From MPNO01 sp965200535 (GTDB lineage: Bacteria; Pseudomonadota; Alphaproteobacteria; MPNO01): 64,000 nt of DNA. Both the position numbers and the translations under genes were made by a program. Below are positions 34,802 to 43,399 of this stretch, in pieces. The notes under the pieces were generated by a model that saw only the letters and a list, made by a program, of their open reading frames with translations, ran no database searches and had not been told where the DNA came from. The DNA is taken from assembly GCA_965200535.1 (NCBI GenBank), contig CBDAUF010000002.1:124001-188000 (forward strand), read 5' to 3'. The number at the start of each line of letters is the position of its first letter. Position 1 is the first letter of the stretch.

Positions 34802-35464
34802 TCAGATGCTGCCTGCACCAATCTTGCCGTCGATGAGGGCATCGGCGCATTCGTACTGCCAGTTCCTTCGCCTTCGCGTTTCGTATTTCTTCGGAATGCA
34901 GCCCGGAGCCCGCGGCGCTTCCCCGGCGTTGTAGAACAGGTATCGAGGCCCCCTGTGTCCCCGGGTAAGCTCGCACGCCAGGGAGGCGTATCCGCTGCTG
35001 ACGACCAGGGCCATCGGCTCATCGATCTCCGTCGGCAGCATGCGAAAATCGTCGTAGCGATCCCCATTGCGCCTCCGTTTGTAGCGGTTTGCCTGGGCAC
35101 TGAAGGTGATGTCGTATTTCGGTGTCAGGAAATCCGCCCCGATCAGCCCCCATCCGGCCGAAAGAATGTAAAGGCGATCCGTCCCGCAGTGATCGGCCAG
35201 ACGCCTGTAGGTCGCGTTCTCGTACAGTTGCCACGCTGGCAGCAGTCCGAGCGGATTGTCGCCCGGCGCGTCGTTGTACCGACGCAATTCCTCTCTCCAC
35301 GACCTGCCGGTGTCGGCCATGCCGTCCGGGTGGGCATGGACATAACGCCTGTCCGCCGGGGCATTTGCGGGATCGGCCACGAACAGGACATTCCGTCCGT
35401 CGCCGCGCCTGAGACAGCCGGCATGCGGCATCTTCGACGCCGCGCATTGGATCACGACAATCAT
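34802..35464 (-). CDS. DUF6884-like hypothetical protein
   Basis: A 220-aa protein, ATG 35464 overlapping the stop of the upstream gene. It begins MIVVIQCAASKMPHAG and has YILSAGWGLIGADFLTPKYD, the LSAxxGLV-type block of proteins that resemble nucleotide-sugar or queuine-type glycosidases (DUF6884/YaaA-like superfamilies). The catalytic role is not established. A decayed relative lies at 49290-49724. It forms a two-gene unit with the GIY-YIG-like gene. Confidence 0.6.
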   Translation of the reverse strand: MIVVIQCAASKMPHAGCLRRGDGRNVLFVADPANAPADRRYVHAHPDGMADTGRSWREELRRYNDAPGDNPLGLLPAWQLYENATYRRLADHCGTDRLYILSAGWGLIGADFLTPKYDITFSAQANRYKRRRNGDRYDDFRMLPTEIDEPMALVVSSGYASLACELTRGHRGPRYLFYNAGEAPRAPGCIPKKYETRRRRNWQYECADALIDGKIGAGSI

Positions 35465-36168
35465 GCAATCGTCTCCATCCTGCGGACCAGGCGCTCCAGC
35501 GTGTCGAGGAACGCCGGATCGCAACTCTCTTCGACATGCCGCTGGTTCCACAGCCCCGACGTGCGAACCAGTTCCCTGTTGCAGAGCCGGCCGAGCCAAG
35601 CGCTGGACGGTGGATCGATCGGCGCCTTGCCATGATTGCTCAGGAGCGCAATCGCGTTGCGCTCGACATAGCCCCGAAGGCTTTCGGGACCGGGATCGTC
35701 GTCGACGGCGAGCCAGAGGAACGGCATTGCACCGATTGTCCTGCTGACGATTCCCTCCAGAAATTGTTCCCGCTCGCGGATGTCCCGCGGGGCGGAACTT
35801 CCCCTGCCCCAGGTCTGACATTGGCGCTCATCGCGCCGCAGCAGGGCTGTGCCGACGATCAGACGGAAAATGGAGCCGCGATGGTTGCCGCCACCGGATC
35901 GAACAGTCCCCCTGTGCTGGGAAAGACGCCCCCACAGGCTGGTGCCGGAGCCCGCATTGAGTGCGTGCGTTCCGACCCGCACGATACGCGGTCCCGCTCC
36001 GGTGTCGCTGCGATCCTCGCCGGGCTCGCGGAAGAAATAGACACCCCTGCGCGGCCAGGCCATTCGACCGTCGCATTGCGAAAGCCGCCGCGCACCGCCC
36101 ACCAGCCGCTCGAGCTCGTCCAGCAAATCGTAAAGGCGCTCAAGGTCCCGCACCCGTACTGCGCTCAT
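35461..36168 (-). CDS. GIY-YIG-like protein
   Basis: About 235 aa from 36168 (the open frame extends to 36240). Near residues 40-75 it has PRRGVYFFREPG, RIVRVGTHAL and TSLWGRLSQHRG, a GIY-YIG-like arrangement (GVYFF for GIY, VRVGTHAL for the YIG region, RL..H). The catalytic Glu is not obvious. Later parts (FLEGIVSRTIGAMPFLWLAV, LLSNHGKAPIDPPSSAWLG) suggest a longer nuclease-like protein. Its stop overlaps the start of the next gene, so they probably form a two-gene defence or genome-maintenance unit (inference). Confidence 0.6.
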   Translation of the reverse strand: MSAVRVRDLERLYDLLDELERLVGGARRLSQCDGRMAWPRRGVYFFREPGEDRSDTGAGPRIVRVGTHALNAGSGTSLWGRLSQHRGTVRSGGGNHRGSIFRLIVGTALLRRDERQCQTWGRGSSAPRDIREREQFLEGIVSRTIGAMPFLWLAVDDDPGPESLRGYVERNAIALLSNHGKAPIDPPSSAWLGRLCNRELVRTSGLWNQRHVEESCDPAFLDTLERLVRRMETIA

Positions 36169-36276
36169 TTCTGCGTTCCCTCTCGACCCCGGGACTACAT
36201 CGCCCATTCCGGTCGGCGACAGCAAGATGGAGATTGCCACTGCACGAAGGGGAGGCGGAAGACGAACGATCCAAGA

Positions 36277-39126
36277 TCAAAGCCCCATATCCATCTCGAC
36301 GTGCTTCTGCCGGACGGGCGGTTCGGGCTCCGGTGCCTTGCCCCGGACGGGGTCGGCTCGATTTCCCTCTCCGGCGGAGGCGGCGAGGATGTTTCGGGGC
36401 TCGGCCGTGTCGGTGACCAGTTCCGCCCGGTCGCGCGCGCGGCTGATCTCGACATAGAACGCCTTGGCCGTGGTCAGGTGGGGATGGTTCGCCTCCATCG
36501 CGGCGATGACATTGTCCACTGTGCGCCCCTGATACGCATGCACCGTCGAGGCCCACGCGTGGTCGAGATGGCGCAGCTGCGGATCGCCCGGGGTCAGGGT
36601 GAGCTTGCGGCCTTCCTCCAGCATGAACGTCACCCGGCCGTTGCGAACGCCCAGAACTTCGGCAGTGCCGCTGTTGACGAGCCCGAGACCCTTGTCGTTG
36701 CGTGTCCATCGGATGCGGTCGCCGGCGCGAAGCTCGACGGTTTCGGTGCGGTAGACCTCGGTGCCGCCCCGCCGCCCGCCGATTTCCGACGGTTTCCATG
36801 CGACGGTTTCGCCGTTCGGGCCTTCGATATGAACGATGCGCCTTGCATGATCGACCTTCTCGACGCGGCGTTCGTCGCCCTTTTCGACGCCGAGGCGCTT
36901 GTAGGGGCGGTGGAAGGCGACGACATCGCCCGGCGTGTAGTTCGGCGCCAGCGCTCTCTCTGCATTGGTGTAGCCCTTCGAGACCAGCCTCTGAGTTTGC
37001 AGGCGCGGTCCGGCGATACGGCCTTCGCGGGCCAGGCGCTCGCGGATATGAGCGTTGATGCCCTCGCAAAGCTCATGGCTGGGGGCCATGACCCCGGTGC
37101 GCTCGCGCTCTTCGGGCGAGAGTTTCAGCCAGCGCGCGGCGACCGCGCCGGCGATGTTGTCGGGGTTCACCTCGGCGACGTTGGAGCCGAGCTTCTCGAA
37201 CGCCTTGCCGATCTCCCCCGTGAGGCTCGCTTCGAAGGCGGCCTTCAGGTCGGGATCGCGCTGGCGCAGGATCTCGTCCATCACGGCGGTCTTCATGCCG
37301 GCGGCCTGCAACTGTGCGAAGGGCTTGCCGGCATCGACGGCGTCGAGTTGTTTGGTATCGCCGACCAGCACCAGCTTCGGGATGCGCAGTTCGCGCGCGA
37401 TCCTGAGCAGGTCGCGGGCCTGAACGGTGGAGGCGAGAGAGCCCTCGTCGACGACGAGGATCGTCTTCGCGAACGCGGCGCGCATTTCCCTGGCGCCCTT
37501 TCCGGTGAGCCTGCCTTCGGCGACGCCCGCGTTTCTCGCGAGAAAGCGCTGCAAGGTCTCGCTCTCGATACCCGATTCCGCCGCCAGCGTGCGCACCGCC
37601 GAAGCCGAGGGCGCGAGGCCCGCCACGCGGAACCCCTTCTTCTCCGCCAGCGCCCGGGCGCGGTCGAGCATCCGCGTCTTGCCGGTCCCGGCATAGCCCT
37701 GTACGCCGACCGTACGGTCCTTCTCGCTCAGGATCAGCTTCACCGCCTCCCTCTGCCCGGCCGTGAGCGGTCCCTTCCTGAGGTGGCGATCCACCGTCCA
37801 GCCGCGCATCGGCGCGCTTCCCCGGCCCTGGCCGCTCCGCATCAGCGCGATCGTCTCGCGCTCCCCGGCCACCGCCTTGTCGGTGGTGAGACCGTTTCCT
37901 CCTTCCAGCGCCGGGGCGTCGTGCAGGCGGCCTTCGCGCCTGAGATCGGCGACGGCCCGCTCGACAGCCCCGATCGACGCCGCGCCGGGACTGAACGCGA
38001 GAGCGGCGGCGAGCAGGTCGGTCCTGGCGAACACCGCGTCGCGCTCCGACAGATGGTCCAGCGCCCAGTCCACCGCCTCGCGGGCCGGATCGATCTTCGC
38101 GGCGGCATGGGCGAACAGCGGGCCGAGGTCGGCCATCTGCGTGCCGTTCGGTCCCCGGTCCTGCCCCGCATCCCGGCCCATGTGGACCGCATCGCGGCCC
38201 CGCTCCATCGCCGAGGCGACCAGCACCTTCGCATCGAAGCCGAGATCGGTGGCCTGCCTCGTCCAGGTTTCGTGCAGCGCCCCGCGGTCGATGTCGCGTT
38301 TCGCCGCCCGCGTCATCAGCGCCGCGCGGCGGGCCAGATGCTGGTTCTCCGCCGTGGACCCGAGCCCGCGATCCTCCATCGCCGCCTCGATCTCGGCACG
38401 GCGTGTGGAGAATGCCTCCACAACCTGTCTCGACACGCCCGCGATCTCGAAGCGCCCGTCGGCATGGGTCTTCTCGATGCCGTAGCCGAGCTTCGCCAGT
38501 TCACCGGCGAGTTCGCTCCGGTAGAGCGCCCCCAGCAGCATCTTCGAGGCATAGAGGCTCTCGTTGGCCATGGTGCGCCACTTGCCGTCGCCGCCTCGCA
38601 GCATGTTGGCGATCACCGAATGGGTGTGCAACGCCGGATCGAGGTTCCGGGAGGTCTCGTGCCGGAAGGTGGCGACCACCGTCTTCTGATCCCCGGTCCG
38701 GACCATGCGCCCGCTCCCGGGGTCCTTCATGCGGGTCTCGGCGGCGTCCCTCTCGAACCAGTCGAGGGCGCGGCCGGCGGCCCGGTCGTGGGCCTCGACG
38801 ATGCGCGCATCGCCGCCGACGAGCGCGGCGAGGGAGACGGACTTCGGGGCGCTCAAGGTCAGGTCGCGGCCGGGACGGTGGTGGACCTCGCCGTCGCCGA
38901 TCCGGCGGCCGAGACGCCGCCCGGAGCCGTCGGGGACCTCCCCCTCCAGCACCGCCTTGAAGATGTCGGGTTCCACCGGGCCCCGGAGGCCGAGTTCCGC
39001 CGCACCCCGGCCCGCCCAGGCGCTGGCGGCGCGGTGCTCGGGGTCGTCCCTGGCGTAGTAGCCGTCCCTTTCGTAGTAGCTCGCACCCTGGGACGGGCTT
39101 GCCACCGCGCCGATCGAGGCGACCAT
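36277..39126 (-). CDS. traA: MobF-family conjugative relaxase/helicase (TraA/TrwC-type)
   Basis: A 949-aa relaxase. The start 39126 overlaps the upstream stop (TGATG) and gives MVASIGAVASPSQGASYYER, with catalytic Tyr pairs at 17-18 and 23-24; LTLSAPKSVSLAAL and DPALHTHSVIANM supply the three-His metal site. The helicase part has Walker A GYAGTGKT near 477, ILVVDEGS, LVGDTKQLDAVDAGKPF and, late, WASTVHAYQGRTVDNV. It nicks oriT and unwinds the transferred strand. The tail lacks about 46 residues compared with the copy at 54904, ending EPEPPVRQKHVEMDMGL. A longer frame upstream of 39126 is overlap with the TraD-like gene. Confidence 0.9.
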   Translation of the reverse strand: MVASIGAVASPSQGASYYERDGYYARDDPEHRAASAWAGRGAAELGLRGPVEPDIFKAVLEGEVPDGSGRRLGRRIGDGEVHHRPGRDLTLSAPKSVSLAALVGGDARIVEAHDRAAGRALDWFERDAAETRMKDPGSGRMVRTGDQKTVVATFRHETSRNLDPALHTHSVIANMLRGGDGKWRTMANESLYASKMLLGALYRSELAGELAKLGYGIEKTHADGRFEIAGVSRQVVEAFSTRRAEIEAAMEDRGLGSTAENQHLARRAALMTRAAKRDIDRGALHETWTRQATDLGFDAKVLVASAMERGRDAVHMGRDAGQDRGPNGTQMADLGPLFAHAAAKIDPAREAVDWALDHLSERDAVFARTDLLAAALAFSPGAASIGAVERAVADLRREGRLHDAPALEGGNGLTTDKAVAGERETIALMRSGQGRGSAPMRGWTVDRHLRKGPLTAGQREAVKLILSEKDRTVGVQGYAGTGKTRMLDRARALAEKKGFRVAGLAPSASAVRTLAAESGIESETLQRFLARNAGVAEGRLTGKGAREMRAAFAKTILVVDEGSLASTVQARDLLRIARELRIPKLVLVGDTKQLDAVDAGKPFAQLQAAGMKTAVMDEILRQRDPDLKAAFEASLTGEIGKAFEKLGSNVAEVNPDNIAGAVAARWLKLSPEERERTGVMAPSHELCEGINAHIRERLAREGRIAGPRLQTQRLVSKGYTNAERALAPNYTPGDVVAFHRPYKRLGVEKGDERRVEKVDHARRIVHIEGPNGETVAWKPSEIGGRRGGTEVYRTETVELRAGDRIRWTRNDKGLGLVNSGTAEVLGVRNGRVTFMLEEGRKLTLTPGDPQLRHLDHAWASTVHAYQGRTVDNVIAAMEANHPHLTTAKAFYVEISRARDRAELVTDTAEPRNILAASAGEGNRADPVRGKAPEPEPPVRQKHVEMDMGL

Positions 39127-40065
39127 CAGATCCAGCGCCCGTAGGTCCGCTTCCTCCGGCCGCGTCGGGCAGACTCCGCGCGGTCCTTGCCGCCGGCCGT
39201 TTCGCTTTGCCTTGTGACGGCGGGTTCCGTTCCCCCGGGGCGGGGAGACCCGGATGCGGGCGACCGGTTCGCCGGTGCGGGAGCCGACATCCCGGTTCCA
39301 CCGGCAACCGGCGGTCCCGGCGGGCCGGCTCCGGTTTCGGACGGCCGCTCCTCCGATGCGCCGGCAGACCCCGAGGCCACGGGTATCGGCTCCAGGAACC
39401 CCGGGCGCCCGGGAACCCGCCGATACCCTTTCGGCGGCTCGAGATGCGCAGGCCGCGCCGGTGGACCGTGCCGGACCCGCTCCGCGTTCTGCGACAGGCG
39501 CATCAGCGCCACACACAACAGGGCGCTGACGAAACCGCAGAAGGCGCCCAGTTCCAGCGCCCCTGCCGCCGTGCGGCGGAGATGATCGCGCGCCAGCAGC
39601 GCATCGCCATTGTCCACGAGATCGCCGCGCGTCAGGGTCACCACCGTGCCGTACCGCTTCCGGTATTCCACCGATACGCGCTCGTCGAAATCGAAGGCGA
39701 TCAGGAGTTCCGCGAACGTCAGCTTGCGGGACGCATACCAGTCATGACCCGTGGTGTCGCGCACCAGCGCGACCGTGCAGGCGAGGAACGCCATCAGGAT
39801 CGTTCCCGCCACCCTGAAAGCAAGGACCTGCAGCCACAGGTCGGGGTCGAGAACGATCCTCCATCCGGTGCGGCGTTCGCGATATGCGTGGGCTGCCAAC
39901 CCGTCGTTCTCCTCGCTGTGGCCATTGTCGGCACATGACCCTGCCCGGCGGGAGCCGGGTCATGGGGTTGTTTTCGGGGGATTCACCGACGTTCTCGTCG
40001 GTTTCATTGATTGGAACATAAGACGAACAAATGCGTATCGCAACCCAGGATTTCGATCAGATCAA
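36409..40065 (-). repeat. Inner inverted duplication, copy 1
   Basis: Reverse-complement match of 53965-57621 with a constant coordinate sum of 94030, 3657 bp, no indels detected from gene products. It begins within the TraA 3' end and stops at GATCAGATCAA in the region before the TraD-like gene. Beyond each end the copies differ. Confidence 0.93.
39126..39899 (-). CDS. TraD-like coupling protein lacking its ATPase domain
   Basis: A 257-aa protein, probably membrane-bound: segments QVLAFRVAGTILMAFLACTV (near 24-43) and ELGAFCGFVSALLCVALM (near 117-134). Between them, WYASRKLTFAELLIAFDFDE and RYGTVVTLTRGDLVDNGDAL match the N-terminal domain of TraD/TrwB-type coupling proteins. No Walker A or B follows; instead a Pro/Gly-rich linker leads to the C-terminal end RKRTYGRWI, typical of full-length TraD. 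The middle is therefore deleted, in both copies. Its stop overlaps the relaxase start. Confidence 0.65.
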   Translation of the reverse strand: MAAHAYRERRTGWRIVLDPDLWLQVLAFRVAGTILMAFLACTVALVRDTTGHDWYASRKLTFAELLIAFDFDERVSVEYRKRYGTVVTLTRGDLVDNGDALLARDHLRRTAAGALELGAFCGFVSALLCVALMRLSQNAERVRHGPPARPAHLEPPKGYRRVPGRPGFLEPIPVASGSAGASEERPSETGAGPPGPPVAGGTGMSAPAPANRSPASGSPRPGGTEPAVTRQSETAGGKDRAESARRGRRKRTYGRWI

Positions 40066-40284
40066 CAGCTTGACGACAAGTACACGCTGGCCTGCGCAGG
40101 CGGCGGCACCTCCGTGGTGGCCCGTGAACAACGCTTTCTTCTATTCGTTCGACTGCGCTCGAACACCTGGTGCGCGGGATCTTCCGTCGGGTCCGCGGCA
40201 AGCCCTCGGCCGGTCGAGATCGCGTCGGAGCGGTTCGCAGCAGGCATGCCGCTGTAGCGGTATCTCCAGGCCGTGGCCGGAGGT
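39900..40284. other. Divergence-side intergenic region
   Basis: Holds the upstream region of the TraD-like operon and the 3' side of the AlpA-like gene. The AT-richer stretch 39990-40070 (AACATAAGACGAACAAATGCG) is a likely promoter region. The duplication ends at 40065. An oriT may lie here or near the ribbon-helix-helix gene; not identified. Confidence 0.35.
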
Positions 40285-40947
40285 CTAGTGTCGGCGCCGT
40301 TCCGACGCCCAGCGATCTACTTCGGCAAGCCGGTACCGCACGCTGGTGCCGAAGCGGTAGAAGGGCGGACCCTTGTTGTTCCCCCGGTAGCTGGCCAGCG
40401 TGCGCGGGCTCAGCCCCAAATACTCCGCTACCTGCTTCGTCGTCATGTAGCCGCAGTTGCCGTTCATCTCCATCTCCTCGCCTGTTTCATCGAGTGGCGC
40501 CGCCGGGACGTCGTCATCGACCGCAATCCGCACCGCCGCCATCTCCGCCTCACTCGCATTCTCCGCCATCCACGCACGCACCCGGTCGACGGTCGAGAGC
40601 CATGGCGAGCGATCCCGGCGCAGTCGGGTGACGAAGGTCGGGTCGTTCACGGCCTCCTCGCCGAACAGATGCGGCTTGGTGCGGGTCACCCGCAGGAACG
40701 CCTTCACCTCACTCCGAAAGCGCGGGCCGATAGGCTCCATGCCCATGAACGCCAGCACCTTGTCGGCGGTGCACAGACACATGTCCGAACCCCGGTCCAA
40801 CCGGCCGAGGAACGACGGATCCTTGAGCGCTGCGGCGCCGAAGCCGGTGCGGGTCAATTGTTCACGGGCGATGTATGCCTCGATGGCGTCCACCACCGCC
40901 TGCCGGCTGTCCGTGATCTCGGGCGTGCTGTGTGTCGGGGTTTCCAT
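40285..40947 (-). CDS. AlpA/excisionase-type HTH protein with two N-terminal repeats
   Basis: A 220-aa protein. The C-terminus is an excisionase-type winged helix: MTTKQVAEYLGLSPRTLASY, then PPFYRFGTSVRYRLAEVDRW. The N-terminal part has two similar units, FGAAALKDPSFLGRLDRGSD with CTADKVLAFMG, and FGEEAVNDPTFVTRLRRDRS with STVDRVRAWM, each resembling short DNA-binding units of repressors. It probably controls the neighbouring relaxase operon or the S24 repressor relic behind it. It has no counterpart beside the second relaxase copy. Confidence 0.72.
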   Translation of the reverse strand: METPTHSTPEITDSRQAVVDAIEAYIAREQLTRTGFGAAALKDPSFLGRLDRGSDMCLCTADKVLAFMGMEPIGPRFRSEVKAFLRVTRTKPHLFGEEAVNDPTFVTRLRRDRSPWLSTVDRVRAWMAENASEAEMAAVRIAVDDDVPAAPLDETGEEMEMNGNCGYMTTKQVAEYLGLSPRTLASYRGNNKGPPFYRFGTSVRYRLAEVDRWASERRRH

Positions 40948-41026
40948 GGAGCGGAAGGTATGGCGGTCGATCGATGTTCACAAATGTTCCTTCTAGGCCA
41001 AAACCAGCGGCAAGGGCGGACAGACG

Positions 41027-41340
41027 ATGACGCAGACGCCGGGGCTGCGTTGGAGCGCGACCCGATACGACGAACGCGGTCCGACCATGCGTCAGGCCTC
41101 TCTCGCCATCGGGCGCAACCCCGCCTGTGTCCACCGCTTCGTCGAACTCGCCGAGCCCAGGATGCTCGCCGCCGGCGATGCGAAGAGACCTGCGAAGGTC
41201 CTGGGCTGAACAGTCGACGAGCTGCGCCACCGGACTGTGCCGCCGCGCAGGCACTCGACCCGGAAGCCGCACACGAGGCCTGCAGCCTCGGTGTCCGCCG
41301 CGATCAACCTGATTTTCATGTGGCGATGCAATCCCCGCTA
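41027..41340 (+). pseudogene. S24/LexA-like phage-type repressor relic
   Basis: The frame reads RGPTMRQASLAIGRNPACVH, the helix-turn-helix of small repressors, and continues to KVLG, where a TGA interrupts. The same frame then continues TVDELRHRTVPPRR and RKPHTRPAASVSAAINL, the usual linker before an S24 domain. The peptidase domain is missing. A trace of the same linker (KPHTRSAASVSAAVTAP) occurs on the minus strand near 53.8 kb, next to the second relaxase module. Confidence 0.45.
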
Positions 41341-41505
41341 CAAGCCGGCGAAGCATGACGAGAGTGGGCGGCGCGGAAGGTGCGGTCGTCCGGCGCCGGA
41401 TCGTTGAGGACCGCTGGATCGACAACGGTTTCGACGGCTACCACCTCTGGATTGATGGACTAGGGGACGGACGGTTCTTGAATTGTTTTGAAAATTTTCT
41501 ATTTT
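41341..41505 (+). other. Short ORF fragment, unknown
   Basis: From ATG 41355 a 50-codon frame reads AVVRRRIVEDRWIDNGFDGY and HLWIDGLGDGRF, then runs through the AT-rich abiEi promoter. It is probably the tail of an unknown gene. TTGAAT (41478-41483) and TATTTT (41500-41505) with 16-bp spacing form the likely abiEi promoter. Confidence 0.35.
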
Positions 41506-41522
41506 GATGGTTATGAACCATC
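41506..41522. promoter_or_regulatory. Palindrome over the abiEi start
   Basis: GATGGTT-ATG-AACCATC, perfect 7-bp arms centred on the ATG at 41513 and just downstream of a TATTTT -10 element. AbiEi antitoxins autoregulate by binding inverted repeats (established), so this is a candidate operator. The geometry also suggests a leaderless message starting at the ATG. Confidence 0.5.
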
Positions 41523-42355
41523 AAAGAACAGCAAGGCTGAAACCGCTCCTAGACAAGGTCCCGCCGGGATTCATGGTGGACACACCGTGGCTGAAGGCAC
41601 AAGGAATCGATCCCAAATCCATCCACGGCTACGTTTCGCGTGGCTGGCTGGAGCGGGTGATCCGTGGAGTATACTGCCGTCCGCTGCCGGTGGGGGCGCA
41701 AACTGCATACCGGGAATCCTGGGAGATACCTCTCGTCTCCTTGCGCTGGCTCATGCTGTACGACGTGCACCTGGGTGGCGAGAGCGCTCTGGAACTGGCC
41801 GGATATGCTCACTATCTGGGACTCGGTGAAAAACCGCGTGTGCACTTCTATGGCGAAGCACCTTCGTGGTTGAAGCGGTTGCCGATGCGAACGCAAATCG
41901 TCGCGCGCCGACGGACACTCTTCGGCGACAATTCGGTTGGCATTGAAGATGCGTACATCGGATCCGGGGAAAGCACTTCGATGATCGATGTGTGGCGTTG
42001 GCCCATCAAGACATCATCTCCGGAACGCGCCATTCTTGAAGCGCTCGACGAGCTGCCCAAACGCGCCAGCTTCGAGAATCTGGACAAGATATTCGAAGGG
42101 TTGGTCTCGCTACGGCCAAAACAATTGATAACGGTTCTCACAGCCTGCCGAAGTGTGAAGGTACGCAGATTGTTTTTCGTCTATGCAGACAAGCACTGGC
42201 ACGGATGGCGAAAGGAATTGGATACCTCACGGATCGATTTCGGCTCCGGACCCCGGGCCCTGGTGAAGGGCGGCAGGTTTCACCCAGTTTACCGTATCTC
42301 TGTGCCGGAGACATTGCTGGCCGAGGAATTCAGACGGGCGGACGGCGATGCGTGA
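41507..42355 (+). CDS. abiEi: AbiEi-family antitoxin (type IV toxin-antitoxin)
   Basis: About 282 aa (ATG 41507 or 41513). The N-terminus is a winged helix: VPPGFMVDTPWLKAQGIDPK and SIHGYVSRGWLERVIRGVYC, characteristic of AbiEi. The middle has HLGGESALELAGYAHYLGL and the C-terminus KHWHGWRKELD with basic residues. AbiEi represses the operon and counteracts AbiEii, the toxin gene that overlaps by 8 bp. GC is lower than in chromosomal genes. Confidence 0.9.
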   Translation: MVMNHQRTARLKPLLDKVPPGFMVDTPWLKAQGIDPKSIHGYVSRGWLERVIRGVYCRPLPVGAQTAYRESWEIPLVSLRWLMLYDVHLGGESALELAGYAHYLGLGEKPRVHFYGEAPSWLKRLPMRTQIVARRRTLFGDNSVGIEDAYIGSGESTSMIDVWRWPIKTSSPERAILEALDELPKRASFENLDKIFEGLVSLRPKQLITVLTACRSVKVRRLFFVYADKHWHGWRKELDTSRIDFGSGPRALVKGGRFHPVYRISVPETLLAEEFRRADGDA

Positions 42356-43262
42356 CCGGTACATGAATCAGGTGCGCCTATTGATCAGCGCCTTGCCGAC
42401 AATCGCGAGGGAAACCGTGTTTGCGCTGAAGGGCGGCTCGGCCATCAACTTGTTCTACAGGGACTTGCCGAGGTTGTCCGTCGATATTGATCTTGCCTAC
42501 CTGCCTGTAAGGGACCGTCAATCATCGCTCGAAGACATTGATTATACATTCGACCGCATTGCGAAAGCGATCGAAGAGCGCAATCCGCGAATCGATGCGT
42601 ACCGCATTCCCAGCGGCGGAAACGGCGGCATGCGCATCGTGCTGCGCGAAGGGCGGGCGCAGATAAAGATTGAGACTTCTCCGGTGATGCGAGGGTCGGT
42701 GTACCCGGCGACGCTGATGAGTGCATCAAAGGCGGTGGTGGAGCAATTCGGCTTCGTCGAGATGAACGTCTTGGCGTTCGAAGATCTCTATGCGGGCAAG
42801 TTGCATGCGGCCCTCGACCGTCAACACCCGCGCGATTTGTTTGACGTGAAACTGCTGTATGACAACGAAGGCTTGACGGACGATCTCTTCCGTGTGTTTC
42901 TGGTATATGCGGCGAGTTCAGCTCGTCCTACGCATGAGCTTCTGGCCCCGGCGAAGCTTTCCGGAGGCGATCTGTACGACATTGAGTTTGCGGGAATGAC
43001 CCTCGAGCCAGTGGCCGAGAATGTTCTCGTCGAAACCCGGTACCGTCTGCACTCGGACATCGGGAATCGGTTGAAGGGCGATATCGCATCTTTCCTGCTC
43101 TCTCTGCACGATGCAGAGCCTGATTTTGACCTCATAGGTTTGCCGGAAGCATCGGACCTGCCGGCAGTTCGCTGGAAGTTAATCAACCTCGAGAAGCTCA
43201 AACGGGTCAATCCCTCAAAGCACGCGGCACAGCGAAACTTGCTCGAAGGCTTGTGTCGATGA
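42348..43262 (+). CDS. abiEii: AbiEii-family nucleotidyltransferase toxin
   Basis: A 304-aa DUF1814-type toxin: FALKGGSAINLFYRDLPRLS then VDIDLAYLP, the GS...DxD nucleotidyltransferase motif, and LAFEDLYAGKLHAALDRQHP with the conserved Lys. AbiEii/MenT toxins add nucleotides to tRNA or other RNA and cause abortive infection when phage disturbs balance with AbiEi. Complete, so probably functional. Confidence 0.9.
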   Translation: MRDRYMNQVRLLISALPTIARETVFALKGGSAINLFYRDLPRLSVDIDLAYLPVRDRQSSLEDIDYTFDRIAKAIEERNPRIDAYRIPSGGNGGMRIVLREGRAQIKIETSPVMRGSVYPATLMSASKAVVEQFGFVEMNVLAFEDLYAGKLHAALDRQHPRDLFDVKLLYDNEGLTDDLFRVFLVYAASSARPTHELLAPAKLSGGDLYDIEFAGMTLEPVAENVLVETRYRLHSDIGNRLKGDIASFLLSLHDAEPDFDLIGLPEASDLPAVRWKLINLEKLKRVNPSKHAAQRNLLEGLCR

Positions 43263-43399
43263 CATCAGAGCGTTCCTGCCGCTGAACCGCAGGTTGCTGC
43301 CGATCTGCAGACGGTAACCCGAACCGAAGGCCCCGCGAGCTGACGCTTTTCGGCATGGCCCGGGCCGCGGCGATCCCGGATGCCGGGTCATTGCCGTGA

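Noticed and set aside
35536..39144. Very long plus-strand open frame (about 1200 codons)
   Set aside because: It is antisense to traA and has Arg/Pro/Gly/Ala-biased low-information sequence; high GC with biased third positions creates long open antisense frames. The traA reading has all family motifs.
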